A stretch of 34,841 bases of DNA from Puniceicoccaceae bacterium (lineage in GTDB: Bacteria; Verrucomicrobiota; Verrucomicrobiia; Opitutales; JAFGAQ01): assembly GCA_040224245.1 (NCBI GenBank), contig JBEGIR010000010.1, positions 1-34,841 on the forward strand, in the 5' to 3' direction. Numbering within the stretch: position 1 is the first letter of the stretch; each line of letters begins with the position of its first letter. This document shows positions 25,186-33,477 of the stretch, piece by piece. A program made the translations under genes and the position numbers. The notes under the pieces are model-generated. The model ran no database searches. It saw only the letters and a program-made list of their open reading frames with translations, and had not been told where the DNA came from.

Positions 25186-26391
25186 ATGGCATCCCCGCAG
25201 ATCATTGGCGCATTAGAAATCGGAACGTCCAAAGTGGCCGTCCTTGTGGCCGAGGTTCTGGATCCGTTTCGACTGAACATCATCGGACGTTCGGTAGTGG
25301 AAACGACGGGGGTGAAAAAGGGGCGCATCATTGACCTCAAGCGAACGAATGCCTGTGTGCACCATGCGATCACTTCTGCGGAAAAAAATGCGGGGGTGAA
25401 TCTGAAATCGGTTTACATGGCACTGACAGGATCCCACATCATCGGGGAAAAACAGGTGGGCAAGGCGCAGGTTAGCCATATGGCAAAAATTGTGACCGAG
25501 TTTGACGTCAATCGCGCCCAACAGGAAGCCAAGCGGCGGGAACTGCCACCGGGACGGGTGTATGTGCAGTTCATGCGCAATCCGTTTGAGGTGGATGGCA
25601 TGCGTGTGGACGAACCCTACTCGGTCAAGGGCAATGAGTTGACCGCAAACTACTGGGCGGTGCATGCGGACGAAGCTCTGTTGAAGCATCAAATTCAGAT
25701 TGTGAACAGCTTCATGGTCAAGGTGGAGGAAATGTTTCTGGGCAGCCTGGCCTCGGGTCGTGTGGTCGCAGGTGATGATGAGAAAGAGAGTGGGGTGCTC
25801 GTGCTCGACATCGGAGCCGGAACCACGGACTACGCACTTTACTCGGATGGGTATGTACTTCGCACGGGGGTGATCGATGTGGGCGGGGATCACATTACCA
25901 ATGACATCAGTCTCGCGATGCGCATCCCGTGGGAAAATGCAGAACAGCTCAAGATCGAACAGGGCAAAGCCATTGTGCGGGAGGACGAGGAGGATGAAAT
26001 GGTCTGGATGCGCGGAGACCTGAGCATCGGGGATCGCAAGCTGTCGCGACGCACCTTGCACCGCATCATTCATGCTCGCACTGATGAGCTATTGCAGATT
26101 GTGAAACATGACATCAGCCCGGCGCTGGAGTCCTACAAAGTCAAACCATCGGTGGTTCTGACCGGAGGCAGCTCACGCTTGACCGGACTCGAGACGCTCG
26201 CCAGCCAGGTGTTCAAAATGCCGGTCCGCCTCGGTCGCAATCCGGATTGGGTGATCAGCGAGTTGCAGCGACCGGAACTCAGCGCGGTGATCGGATTGCT
26301 GCAGTTTGCATTTTCCGACGTGAGTGGTGACTTGCCTGAACAACCGCGCCAGCGCAGCTTTTTCAGCCGATTTTCGGGCTTGATGAAATAG
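25186..26391 (+). CDS. ftsA: Cell division actin homologue FtsA
   Basis: A 401-residue actin-fold ATPase that tethers FtsZ to the membrane. The phosphate-1 loop is ALEIGTSKVAV with Glu11 where FtsA normally has Asp. The 1C subdomain covers about residues 83-165; phosphate-2 is VLDIGAGTTDYAL; and the adenosine motif is VLTGGSSRLTG. The C-terminus SFFSRFSGLMK is a short amphipathic helix, matching the FtsA membrane-targeting sequence after a variable linker. It lies 115 bp after ftsQ and 27 bp before the ftsZ homologue. The Asp-to-Glu change is conservative but at a nearly invariant site. Confidence 0.94.
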   Translation: MASPQIIGALEIGTSKVAVLVAEVLDPFRLNIIGRSVVETTGVKKGRIIDLKRTNACVHHAITSAEKNAGVNLKSVYMALTGSHIIGEKQVGKAQVSHMAKIVTEFDVNRAQQEAKRRELPPGRVYVQFMRNPFEVDGMRVDEPYSVKGNELTANYWAVHADEALLKHQIQIVNSFMVKVEEMFLGSLASGRVVAGDDEKESGVLVLDIGAGTTDYALYSDGYVLRTGVIDVGGDHITNDISLAMRIPWENAEQLKIEQGKAIVREDEEDEMVWMRGDLSIGDRKLSRRTLHRIIHARTDELLQIVKHDISPALESYKVKPSVVLTGGSSRLTGLETLASQVFKMPVRLGRNPDWVISELQRPELSAVIGLLQFAFSDVSGDLPEQPRQRSFFSRFSGLMK

Positions 26392-26418
26392 GGTAGGGAA
26401 CGGCATTCTGAGGACAGC

Positions 26419-27657
26419 ATGGCAGTGACACTCACACCCGTCGAGGGATTCAAACTTGGCATCATCGGACTCGGAAACGAAGGGTGTCGCTTGGTTGCCG
26501 CCTTGAATCTGGACCCCAAATGGGAGGTTGCTGTTGCCCTGTGGGACAGCTGTGCAGCATCGTTGGAGCGCATCCAGGCTGACGATTCATTAAAGCGCAA
26601 TATGGGTATTTCCATTGCCCATGGTCTTGGCTGTGTCGGGCAATATGAACTCGGTCGCAGCATCTATCTGGATGAGCAGGACACATGTCGATCCTGGTTG
26701 CAGGATAAGGATCTTGTGTTGGTTGCCGGTGCGCTCGGTGGCGGATTTTCCGGTGGATTTTTACCCGAGCTTGCTCGATTGGCCCAACAGGCAAACACGC
26801 CGATGCTTGCCTATGGATTGTTGCCCTTTTCGTTTGAAGGTCGTCGGCGGGTGGATGGTGCGCGGCAGGTGCTGGCGCAATTGCGTGAACTGTGCATGGC
26901 AGCGGTTGGGTTGGAAGGTGATGATTTTTTGGGGGAGATGCAGAGTGACGGACTTGCACACCCGGTGCTCGCCTGCATGTTTGTAGAGGCGAAAGTCGCG
27001 CTCGAATCCATGGCTGCAATGCTTTGCGAAGAGGGACTCTATGCGTTTGACCTGAGCACACTGCAATCCGCATTTGATCTCGATGTTGCCAAATCGATTC
27101 TGTTCAGCGCGCAATGCGAGGATGAAGTCGAGGGAGTGGACTCGGCACTGGAAACCTTGCTGGAGCGTCTGGAACAGAAGCTTCCGGGCAAGGAGATGAA
27201 GGTGGATCGATTGCTGGTACATGTGACGGGAGGGGATCGCCTCGCAGCCCGGGCAGTGAATCAGATCAATCGTGTGCTGACAGAGCGCTTTGAACAGGCG
27301 GGTAAGACGTTTTTTGGTGCTTGTGTGAGGGAAGGGATGGCGGGGCTTCGCATCGTGCTTTACCTCTCTGTTCACCTGGGCAAGCAGTTTGAATGGACCC
27401 AACTGGCCAGAACAGAGGAGACGGAGACTCAGGCAGTACACCGGCAGAGCCGGAAATCGAAATCCCGAAAATCCAAGAGCGGGTCAGTGGGGAGCCGTAG
27501 CAGTGACAACGCGGAACCTGTTCCGCAGGTCATGTTTGACTCGATTTTGAATGAGAGCAATCGCGGGTATTTTGACGATACTCCGGCAAACAGCTGGAAC
27601 GGGATTGATCTGGATGTTCCAACCTACATTCGCCGGGGCATTCGTGTGAAGGTTTAG
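26419..27657 (+). CDS. ftsZ: Highly divergent FtsZ homologue
   Basis: A 412-residue tubulin/FtsZ-fold protein at the canonical ftsA-ftsZ position. Recognisable are the N-terminal strand FKLGIIGLGNEGC, the T3-like HGLGCVGQYELGRSI, PFSFEGRRR after strand S5, a long charged linker (about 335-390) and the C-terminal tail LDVPTYIRRGIRVKV, which matches the FtsA-binding peptide DIPxFLR. Conserved nucleotide sites are altered. The tubulin signature GGGTGTG is GGGFSGG (107-113), the glycine-rich T1 loop is GLGNEG, the guanine-binding PND is EGD, and in the T7 loop NxDxxD reads A209-F-D211-L-S-T214, so one of the two catalytic Asp residues is lost. It is therefore probably a weak or non-GTPase FtsZ-like scaffold, or an unusual active FtsZ. 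Homology is secure; activity is open. Confidence 0.88.
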   Translation: MAVTLTPVEGFKLGIIGLGNEGCRLVAALNLDPKWEVAVALWDSCAASLERIQADDSLKRNMGISIAHGLGCVGQYELGRSIYLDEQDTCRSWLQDKDLVLVAGALGGGFSGGFLPELARLAQQANTPMLAYGLLPFSFEGRRRVDGARQVLAQLRELCMAAVGLEGDDFLGEMQSDGLAHPVLACMFVEAKVALESMAAMLCEEGLYAFDLSTLQSAFDLDVAKSILFSAQCEDEVEGVDSALETLLERLEQKLPGKEMKVDRLLVHVTGGDRLAARAVNQINRVLTERFEQAGKTFFGACVREGMAGLRIVLYLSVHLGKQFEWTQLARTEETETQAVHRQSRKSKSRKSKSGSVGSRSSDNAEPVPQVMFDSILNESNRGYFDDTPANSWNGIDLDVPTYIRRGIRVKV

Positions 27658-27695
27658 TACTCCGTGCGAAGCATGCGATTGGGTTGTTTCTGGTA

Positions 27696-27725
27696 TTGAG
27701 GTTTTTACAAGACTTCCTTTATTAT
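27696..27725 (+). promoter_or_regulatory. Candidate promoter of the coiled-coil gene, possibly leaderless
   Basis: TTGAGG (27696-27701), an 18-bp spacer and TATTAT (27720-27725, 5/6 match to the -10 box). Transcription would begin about 6-7 bp later, at the ATG at 27732, which has no Shine-Dalgarno sequence. A leaderless message is therefore possible. The call rests on sequence match alone. Confidence 0.4.
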
Positions 27726-27731
27726 CAATTC

Positions 27732-28205
27732 ATGCTCAGAATCCTGTTTGCAGTTATCACCATTGTAGTAGCGTCCTCTCCCTGGGTGTATTTGCTGTTG
27801 TTTGGAGGATTGGCCGGGGCCAACAGCGAACAGGAGCAGGAGATGGAACAGCTTCGGCAGGATCTGATTGTTTCACGCCAGGAAGCCCAGACCCATGATG
27901 CTGAGATCGCCGGTCTGGAGGAGGATCTCGTTTCCACCCGTTCGAAGTTGCAGTTCCTGGAAGAGGGCATCGCCAAGGCTGAAGCAGCACGTGATGCAGC
28001 CATCAAGGATCGTGAACTCCTGAACGAACAGCTTCGGGAACTTCGTGGCGAACTGGCCGATGTGGAGAATCGCCTGCTCGAGGAAACCAATCGTGCAAAC
28101 ACGCTCGAAACACTGAACGAAGACATCGCCGCGCGGCTGGACAGTTCGATTCAGGAGGTGCGGCGCCTGCAGACGATCATCCGCACGCTGAGCAACAACA
28201 GCTGA
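27732..28205 (+). CDS. Membrane-anchored coiled-coil protein downstream of ftsZ
   Basis: A 157-residue protein, family not recognised. The N-terminus MLRILFAVITIVVASSPWVYLLLFGGLAG is a single membrane anchor (residues 4-29). Nearly all the rest is one long heptad-patterned coiled coil rich in Glu, Leu, Arg and Gln (about residues 34-150). Topology recalls FtsL/FtsB-type or other bitopic coiled-coil division factors, but it is longer and no motif supports a specific name. A TTG at 27684 would give 16 more residues and bury the anchor; the ATG at 27732 is preferred. It lies 74 bp after ftsZ on the same strand, ends the block and converges with the chemoreceptor gene. Confidence 0.7.
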   Translation: MLRILFAVITIVVASSPWVYLLLFGGLAGANSEQEQEMEQLRQDLIVSRQEAQTHDAEIAGLEEDLVSTRSKLQFLEEGIAKAEAARDAAIKDRELLNEQLRELRGELADVENRLLEETNRANTLETLNEDIAARLDSSIQEVRRLQTIIRTLSNNS

Positions 28206-28215
28206 CCCTGCCGCT

Positions 28216-29199
28216 TCAACGGCGAATGCGCAGGTCTTGGATTTTTTCCGTTACGGTCTCCATGTTGCGGGCAACCTCACTCACGTGAAAGCTGACCTCT
28301 TCGGTCGCAGCTACCTGGTGCGTCAGCGAGTTTCGAATCAAATGCGAGGAAGATTCGATGGACTTGATGCTTGTCTCGATCTGAACGAAGGAACCGCTGG
28401 TGCGTTCGGATATCTGGTGAATCCGGGTGACGTGGGTTTTGATCTGGTCAGTCGCATTGGACGTGCTTTTGGCCAGATCCTTGACCTCATTGGCGACGAC
28501 TGAGAAGCGCGTGCCCTTGCCGCCTGCACGGGATGCTTCAATCATGGCATTGAGTGCGAGCAGGTGGGTTTGTTGGGCGATGTTCTCAATCATGTTAACG
28601 GTCGCCTGAATATCGCGCAATGCGTCACTCATGTCGTCGACGCGATCACTGAGTTCGGTGGCTTGCGTTGAGGTCTGTTGACTGCTTTCCACCGTGCTGT
28701 GGGCATGGCGTGTGATTTCCTGATTGGTCGCGCTGAGTTCTTCGCAGGCTGCGGCAATGGTATTGACTGCGGCGCTGTTTTCCTCCGCCAGTGCGGCAAT
28801 TTCGCAGAAGCGCAGGAAACTCTCGCGCATGCGCGCTCCACCCTGATTGATGATGCTTGCGCTGGTCCCGAAGACTCCGGGCATGCCCTGAGGCAGCAGG
28901 GGGCGGTGAAATTTATCCTGCGAGCAGTGTTCAATGGCAGCACCTGATTCTCGTGTGAATGCATCGACCAAATCCAACGTTCCGTTGATGGCATCGGCCA
29001 GGGGTTTGAGGGGATGATCGCCATCCATGCCCATAATTCGGGCGTTGATGTCGCCTTTCAGCATGCGCTTGCAGACGCCTTCGATGTTTTGAAGAGAGGC
29101 CCGGTCGATGCAGATCATGTTGGAATCCCGAGCGGGAGTGGGAGCGGAAGCGGTTGATGTTTCAACACTTTTGCGTGGTTTTAAGAGGGATGCGATCAT
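28216..29199 (-). CDS. Soluble methyl-accepting chemotaxis protein (signalling partner of the PAS protein)
   Basis: A 327-residue chemoreceptor without membrane segments. The N-terminal part (about 30-105) has a HAMP-like or helical input region (CKRMLKGDINARIMG, PLADAINGTLDLVDAF). The C-terminal part is an MCP signalling hairpin whose tip is recognisable: IENIAQQTHLLALNAMIEASRAGGKG followed by FSVVANEVKDLAKST, the CheA/CheW-contacting consensus. His and Met replace the more usual Asn and Ala at the tip. It starts inside the stop codon of the PAS gene (ATGA overlap), so the two are co-translated. This suggests a split Aer-type receptor. No CheW-binding motif or C-terminal CheR tether is apparent. 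Confidence 0.88.
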   Translation of the reverse strand: MIASLLKPRKSVETSTASAPTPARDSNMICIDRASLQNIEGVCKRMLKGDINARIMGMDGDHPLKPLADAINGTLDLVDAFTRESGAAIEHCSQDKFHRPLLPQGMPGVFGTSASIINQGGARMRESFLRFCEIAALAEENSAAVNTIAAACEELSATNQEITRHAHSTVESSQQTSTQATELSDRVDDMSDALRDIQATVNMIENIAQQTHLLALNAMIEASRAGGKGTRFSVVANEVKDLAKSTSNATDQIKTHVTRIHQISERTSGSFVQIETSIKSIESSSHLIRNSLTHQVAATEEVSFHVSEVARNMETVTEKIQDLRIRR

Positions 29200-29774
29200 G
29201 ACAGGCTGTGTTTGCGTGGGTGAAGCGTTGAGTCGAGAGTGGTTTTTGCAGAGAGATTGAAAACAAATTCATCGTAGCTCTGGCCGTTGCGCTCGAGCTC
29301 CTGTTGCAGGAGTCGGGTGGACGCTGCCATCGCGTCAACAGCCCGGGCATGTTGTTGTTCTTCGTGCAGCATCTGCTGGTAAAGGCGTGTGACCTTTGCG
29401 ATGGCATCCCGGTAGGCAAAGCGTCGGTTGGAGTGGTAGCCATTGAGTTTGCCATCCATTCCGAAGCTTGGCGTGATGTGGGCAAACACCCAGTATTCGT
29501 CGCCGTGTTTGGCGCGGTTGAGCACATAGGCGAAAATTTCCCGACGGTTCTGAATGGTATCCCAAAGCAGCTTGAAGACCGCCCGCGGCATGGCGGGATG
29601 CCGCAGGATGTTGTGCGGCTGCCCGATCAATTCGGACTCGGTGTAGCTTGAAACGCGCTGAAAGACCGTGTTGGCGTAGGTGATCACGCCGCTTAACTCG
29701 GTTTTGGAGACGAGAATTTCTTCTTCTCCAAAGCTGATCTCACGGCCTGTGAGAGGAGAATGGTGTCGACTCAT
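29196..29774 (-). CDS. PAS-domain sensor protein, Aer-like
   Basis: A 192-residue cytoplasmic protein. Residues about 10-130 form a PAS domain of the Aer type: LVSKTELSGVITYANTVFQRVSSYTESELIGQPHN, then ILRHPAMPRAVFKLLWDTIQ and the strand pair EYWVFAHITPSFG. Aer PAS domains bind FAD and report redox or energy state; cofactor binding here is inferred. The C-terminal 60 residues are helical (YQQMLHEEQQHARAVDAM) and could contact the partner receptor. It is followed with a 4-nt overlap by the soluble MCP gene. No membrane segment is present in either protein. This resembles the two-protein CetA/CetB energy-taxis arrangement, although there the receptor half is membrane-bound. Confidence 0.85.
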   Translation of the reverse strand: MSRHHSPLTGREISFGEEEILVSKTELSGVITYANTVFQRVSSYTESELIGQPHNILRHPAMPRAVFKLLWDTIQNRREIFAYVLNRAKHGDEYWVFAHITPSFGMDGKLNGYHSNRRFAYRDAIAKVTRLYQQMLHEEQQHARAVDAMAASTRLLQQELERNGQSYDEFVFNLSAKTTLDSTLHPRKHSLS

Positions 29775-29920
29775 AGATGGGAATGATCAGGGAAATCCTG
29801 TATCTGGATTTTCGACCAAATCCCTTGTAAATGAAGTGTGAAAGGAAAAAAACGTTTCCCAAAGATGATGGTTTTGAGGAGTAGTCGAAGCTGCGCCTTT
29901 GCGTAGCAGTTATACGGGAA

Positions 29921-31249
29921 TTACCCGCGAATCGACCAGCGGATCAACGTGGCAAAGCTGGGGGTTTTGCCTTTGAGCAGGATGGCGATGCGGAAGATTC
30001 GGCTTCCTACCCAGATGCACAGGAGTGTGAACAGGAAGAGTCCCGCCAGCCCGACGAGCGGTTGCCAGAACGGAACACCCCCGGGGACGGCTTGTCGCAG
30101 CATCATCACCAGTGGAGTGAAGGGGGGAATCAAGGAAAGTGTGGTGGCGAAGGTGCTGAGCGGTTCCTTGATCACGGGCATCATCACAAACATCGGGACC
30201 ATGATCGGGAGCATGGCGGGCAGGGTGAGGTTTTGGCTCTCCTTCATGTCCGTGCAGGCTGAGCCGATCGCGGCCATGATGGATCCCATCATGAGAATCG
30301 CAAGCACCAGATAGATGAGAAACCACAGCAGCAGGTGCAGGGGGACAAATCCCATCAGCCCCATGTTGGCAAGCATGATCAGGGCGCCGGAAATGTAGAA
30401 CGCAGATGCCGTGAAGGAGATTCCCACTCCGCCCAGTACCTTGCCAAACATAAACTCAAAGGGAGTGATGGAGCTGAGCAGGGTTTCCGCAATGTGCTGA
30501 TTCTTTTCTTCCATCACCGAGTTGAGCAGCGGCATGGAACCCATCATGATCAGCATGAACAGAAAAATCATCATGGCGGCTGGAGTGGCAAATGTGGCGA
30601 GTTCGTTGGCCTTGCGCGCATCCTGGATGGCACCGCTTTCATCGGCTTGCACGAGTTCCATTCCCTGCACGGCGTGCCACTTGAACAGCGATTCCGCGAG
30701 CGCGGGGTCGATGCCCAGTCGTGTCAGGTGCAGGTGTCGGATGCGCTCGTTGAGCGCACCGCGCAGCCAGCTGCGCATGTCGTCGAGCGCGGGATTTTTG
30801 GAATAAAAGGCAGCACCTGCTCTGAGGTCGTCGGTGGATTCGGCAGCGGGTTCTGTGTCGAGGATTTCGGGTCCAATTTCGAGAAAACCGTAGATTTCCC
30901 CCGCACGAACTGCATCGGAGAGCTGCAGGCGCAGTTCGTCCGGTGCAGTGAGTCCGGGTTCCACAAGACTCAGCAGGTAGGCTGGACGGATCTTTTTGTC
31001 GTTGCGGTCAAACACATCGTTCTGGTTGCGCTCCTGAGCGGTTGCGATGAGGCTATCTCCAATCTGGTTCGTATAGTCCACCACGCGCACTTCGCGGTCG
31101 GTGGTATCCACTTTGTCGTGCAGTAGACCCATGGCGATGATGCTGCCGCCCATAAAGAGAGGTGCGACGATCAGGCCGATGATGAAGGCTTTGGAGCGAA
31201 CAGTGGCAATGTATTCGCGTTTGGCGACGAGTAAAAGGTTGCGGATCAT
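29921..31249 (-). CDS. ABC transporter permease, NatB/ABC-2 type
   Basis: A 442-residue membrane protein. The N-terminus IRNLLLVAKREYIATVRSKAFIIGLIVAPLFMGG is the typical start of NatB/YhaP-type permeases: a cytoplasmic elbow followed by the first membrane segment. A large extracytoplasmic domain follows (about 45-215), then five or six membrane segments (TPAAMMIFLFMLIMMG, FMFGKVLGGVGISFTASAF, LLLWFLIYLVLAILMMG, ILPxMVPMFVMMP-like and LVGLAGLFLFTLLCIWVG). The conserved MEEKNQHIAETLLSSITPFEFMFGK loop is the ATPase-contact region. It lies 38 bp downstream of the ATPase gene on the same strand. Exporters of this group move Na+ or small peptides; the substrate is unknown. Confidence 0.88.
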   Translation of the reverse strand: MIRNLLLVAKREYIATVRSKAFIIGLIVAPLFMGGSIIAMGLLHDKVDTTDREVRVVDYTNQIGDSLIATAQERNQNDVFDRNDKKIRPAYLLSLVEPGLTAPDELRLQLSDAVRAGEIYGFLEIGPEILDTEPAAESTDDLRAGAAFYSKNPALDDMRSWLRGALNERIRHLHLTRLGIDPALAESLFKWHAVQGMELVQADESGAIQDARKANELATFATPAAMMIFLFMLIMMGSMPLLNSVMEEKNQHIAETLLSSITPFEFMFGKVLGGVGISFTASAFYISGALIMLANMGLMGFVPLHLLLWFLIYLVLAILMMGSIMAAIGSACTDMKESQNLTLPAMLPIMVPMFVMMPVIKEPLSTFATTLSLIPPFTPLVMMLRQAVPGGVPFWQPLVGLAGLFLFTLLCIWVGSRIFRIAILLKGKTPSFATLIRWSIRG

Positions 31250-31287
31250 GGTGCGTGTCTGAGTTGGATGCTGTGAAGGAGTGTGGG

Positions 31288-32214
31288 TCAGGCGGTAGCC
31301 GCAGCGCTGGATTCTGTGGCGCGTGGACCGGCGATGCGAACAAAGATGTCGTGCAGGGAAGGCTGTACGACCTCAAAACGCTGCACATGGATGCCGGGTT
31401 GATCAAGCAGCTGGCGAAGGATGCGCTGTGGATCAGCGGATGCACCCAGGCGCAGTTCCTGTTCCTGTCCAAAATCGGTGACATGGCTGACTCCTTCCAG
31501 TGAGTCGAGCGCGGATGGTGTGCCGTTGAGCCGAACTCTCAGCGTATCAGAGCCATATTGGTTCTGAATGCCCTGCAGCGTACCATCGAGCACTTTTTTG
31601 CCTTCAAAGATCATGAAGATGCGGTCGCACATGCGCTCGGCCGTATTCATGTCGTGCGTGCTAAAGACAATCGTGCTGCCAGCCCGCTGCAGCTCGATCA
31701 GGGTGCTGCGCATGGTTTCGGTATTCACGGGATCGAGACCCGAAAAAGGTTCGTCGAGGATGAGCAGTTCAGGCTCGGCAATGATGGTACTGATGAACTG
31801 GACCTTTTGGCTCATGCCCTTGCTGAGGGATTCCACCTTTTTGTGATAAGTATCGCCGAGTTCAAAGCGTTCAAGCCAGTCCTTGACTCTGGAGGTCGGT
31901 ATCGTGCGACCCTTGATGTCTCCAAAATAGCGGATCATTTCCCCGACTTTCATCTTTTTGTAGATGCCGCGTTCCTCTGGCAGATAGCCAATGCGGCTGC
32001 GATGGGATTTCCGGTAGCTCTCGCCAAAAATCGAAATCGACCCACTGTCGGGATAGATGATGTTGAGCATCATGCGAAGGGTCGTGGTCTTTCCGGAGCC
32101 GTTGGGTCCGATGAAACCATAGATACTGCCATTGGGAATGGAGAGCGAGAGGCGGTCCACGGCGAGCTTGCCCGTGAAGGTTTTGGTGATGTTGTTGAGT
32201 TCGATGCAGTTCAT
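31288..32214 (-). CDS. ABC transporter ATPase, NatA-like
   Basis: A 308-residue ATPase. Walker A is GPNGSGKTTT, the Q-loop region IGYLPEERGIYKKM, the signature LSKGMSQKVQ (a variant of LSGGQ typical of the NatA/YhaQ group), Walker B LLILDEPFSGLDP, and the H-switch STHD. A C-terminal accessory region of about 90 residues (from residue 215) ends in an Ala/Ser-rich tail. It forms an exporter with the permease encoded directly downstream. Confidence 0.92.
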   Translation of the reverse strand: MNCIELNNITKTFTGKLAVDRLSLSIPNGSIYGFIGPNGSGKTTTLRMMLNIIYPDSGSISIFGESYRKSHRSRIGYLPEERGIYKKMKVGEMIRYFGDIKGRTIPTSRVKDWLERFELGDTYHKKVESLSKGMSQKVQFISTIIAEPELLILDEPFSGLDPVNTETMRSTLIELQRAGSTIVFSTHDMNTAERMCDRIFMIFEGKKVLDGTLQGIQNQYGSDTLRVRLNGTPSALDSLEGVSHVTDFGQEQELRLGASADPQRILRQLLDQPGIHVQRFEVVQPSLHDIFVRIAGPRATESSAAATA

Positions 32215-32450
32215 GAGAGGGTAGGGAGTGAGTGCGGTGTTTTACACAACCAACCGCTGAGTGTGCAAAACATTCGAAGAAATGCACGCTCATGGCAATG
32301 CATTCCTGTCGAGTCGGTTAAGCCCCGTCACTCCTGCCCTGCTTGGGTTCTTGTGTTGCGGGATCCATTGCGTGGCGTTCAGATTTTCCGAAGGTACATT
32401 CAGAAAACGATTATGGATTCGGATTGAGATTGCGGGTATCATTTGCGTCC
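32215..32450. other. Intergenic region between the divergent ABC and LysR units
   Basis: About 240 bp separating divergent transcripts. It should hold promoters in both directions, but no good -35/-10 pair was identified. No hairpin of the REP-like kind was noticed here. Confidence 0.4.
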
Positions 32451-32567
32451 ATGCAAAACATGATCCGAAACATGCTTCAGAAACTACCCGACATCTACCT
32501 GTTTGGAAACCGGGAACTTCCTGAAGCGAAAAAACTCTTCATCAACGGTAAAATCATTGTCCTGTGA
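32451..32567 (+). CDS. Possible small ORF coupled to the LysR gene
   Basis: A 38-codon frame (starts MQNMIRNMLQKLPD, ends LFINGKIIVL) whose TGA overlaps the GTG start of the LysR gene by 4 nt, the same coupling geometry seen through the dcw cluster. No family is recognised and there is no clear Shine-Dalgarno sequence. It could be a leader peptide or chance. Confidence 0.25.
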   Translation: MQNMIRNMLQKLPDIYLFGNRELPEAKKLFINGKIIVL

Positions 32568-33471
32568 GCGTTGAAATCTATCAGCTCCGCACTTTTTGCG
32601 CAGTGGCAGAAGAGGAAAACCTGACGCGCGCAGCCCAGAAGCTGTTTTTGAGTGCTCCTTCTGCAAGTGCTCACATCAAATCGCTGGAAGAGGTGTTGGG
32701 AGTGAAGCTCTTTACGCGAAATGCCAAGGGCATGTTTCTGACGGAATATGGGCATGCTTTCTGGCAAGAGGCCGAGCACATTCTCAATCAAGTTGATCGT
32801 CTCAAAGATAAACTCATTGCTGTTTCGGGTGAGATCGCCGGAACTGTGAGACTGGCGATCAACAATCCTCCCGAAATCATCAAGTTTGATGAGTTGTTGA
32901 AAGCACTGGTTTCTCGCTACCCGAAGTTGATGATTGAAACGACCTTCAGTCATTCGAGTGACAACCTGCAGCGCTTGGTCGCAGGAAAGCTGGATTTTTG
33001 CTACTTTGAAGGGCTTTTGAAAATGCTGATTTTGAGATCATTGCGTTCGAGCGTCGGCCATTGATTCTGGTTGCTCCCAAATCCTGGCAGGTCGAGTGGG
33101 CAACCCTTTCCACCTCCGATCTGCAGCACTACCCATGGGTTTTCATGAGCGAGGGTTGTTCGTGTTATGTTGCATCGCAAAAGTGGGCGCATGCGAATCG
33201 GATCGAACTGAAGGCGCAGATCCGGGAATGCCCGAACGACCTGACCACATTGAGTTATGTTGCGAGCGGAATCGGACTCAGCGTGATCGCGCAGCATGCC
33301 CTGGAGATCAGTCCCTACCGGGAATCTGTGGAAATTCTACCTCATTTTTCAGAGTCCGTTCAGCTGTCTGTTGCCTATCACAGGGATGGTTCCCCTTTGA
33401 TGGATGCGGTCGTGGAAAACATCCGGCAGATTTGGGGAAAGGGACCCCATGCTGTCGTCTATGCACAGTGA
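32564..33471 (+). pseudogene. LysR-type transcriptional regulator, interrupted by a frameshift
   Basis: Two overlapping frames together give a full-length LysR regulator of about 302 residues. The first (32564-33064) holds the winged HTH (LTRAAQKLFLSAPSASAHIKSLEEVLGVKLF) and the start of the effector domain. The second (entered before 33061) continues with AFENADFEIIAFERRPLILVAPKSW and the rest. The first frame is lost after CYFEG at about 33013. One extra G in the GGG at 33011-33013 would restore a continuous protein. Either a one-base deletion has inactivated the gene or the assembly has a homopolymer error. The stop lies 6 bp before the reductase gene, which it would be expected to regulate. 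Confidence 0.82.
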
Positions 33472-33477
33472 AAGAGC

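Noticed and set aside
33005-33025. Programmed -1 ribosomal frameshift in the LysR gene
   Set aside because: The GGGCTTTTG context is not a standard X-XXY-YYZ slippery site and no strong downstream stem was noticed; a one-base deletion or sequencing error is simpler.
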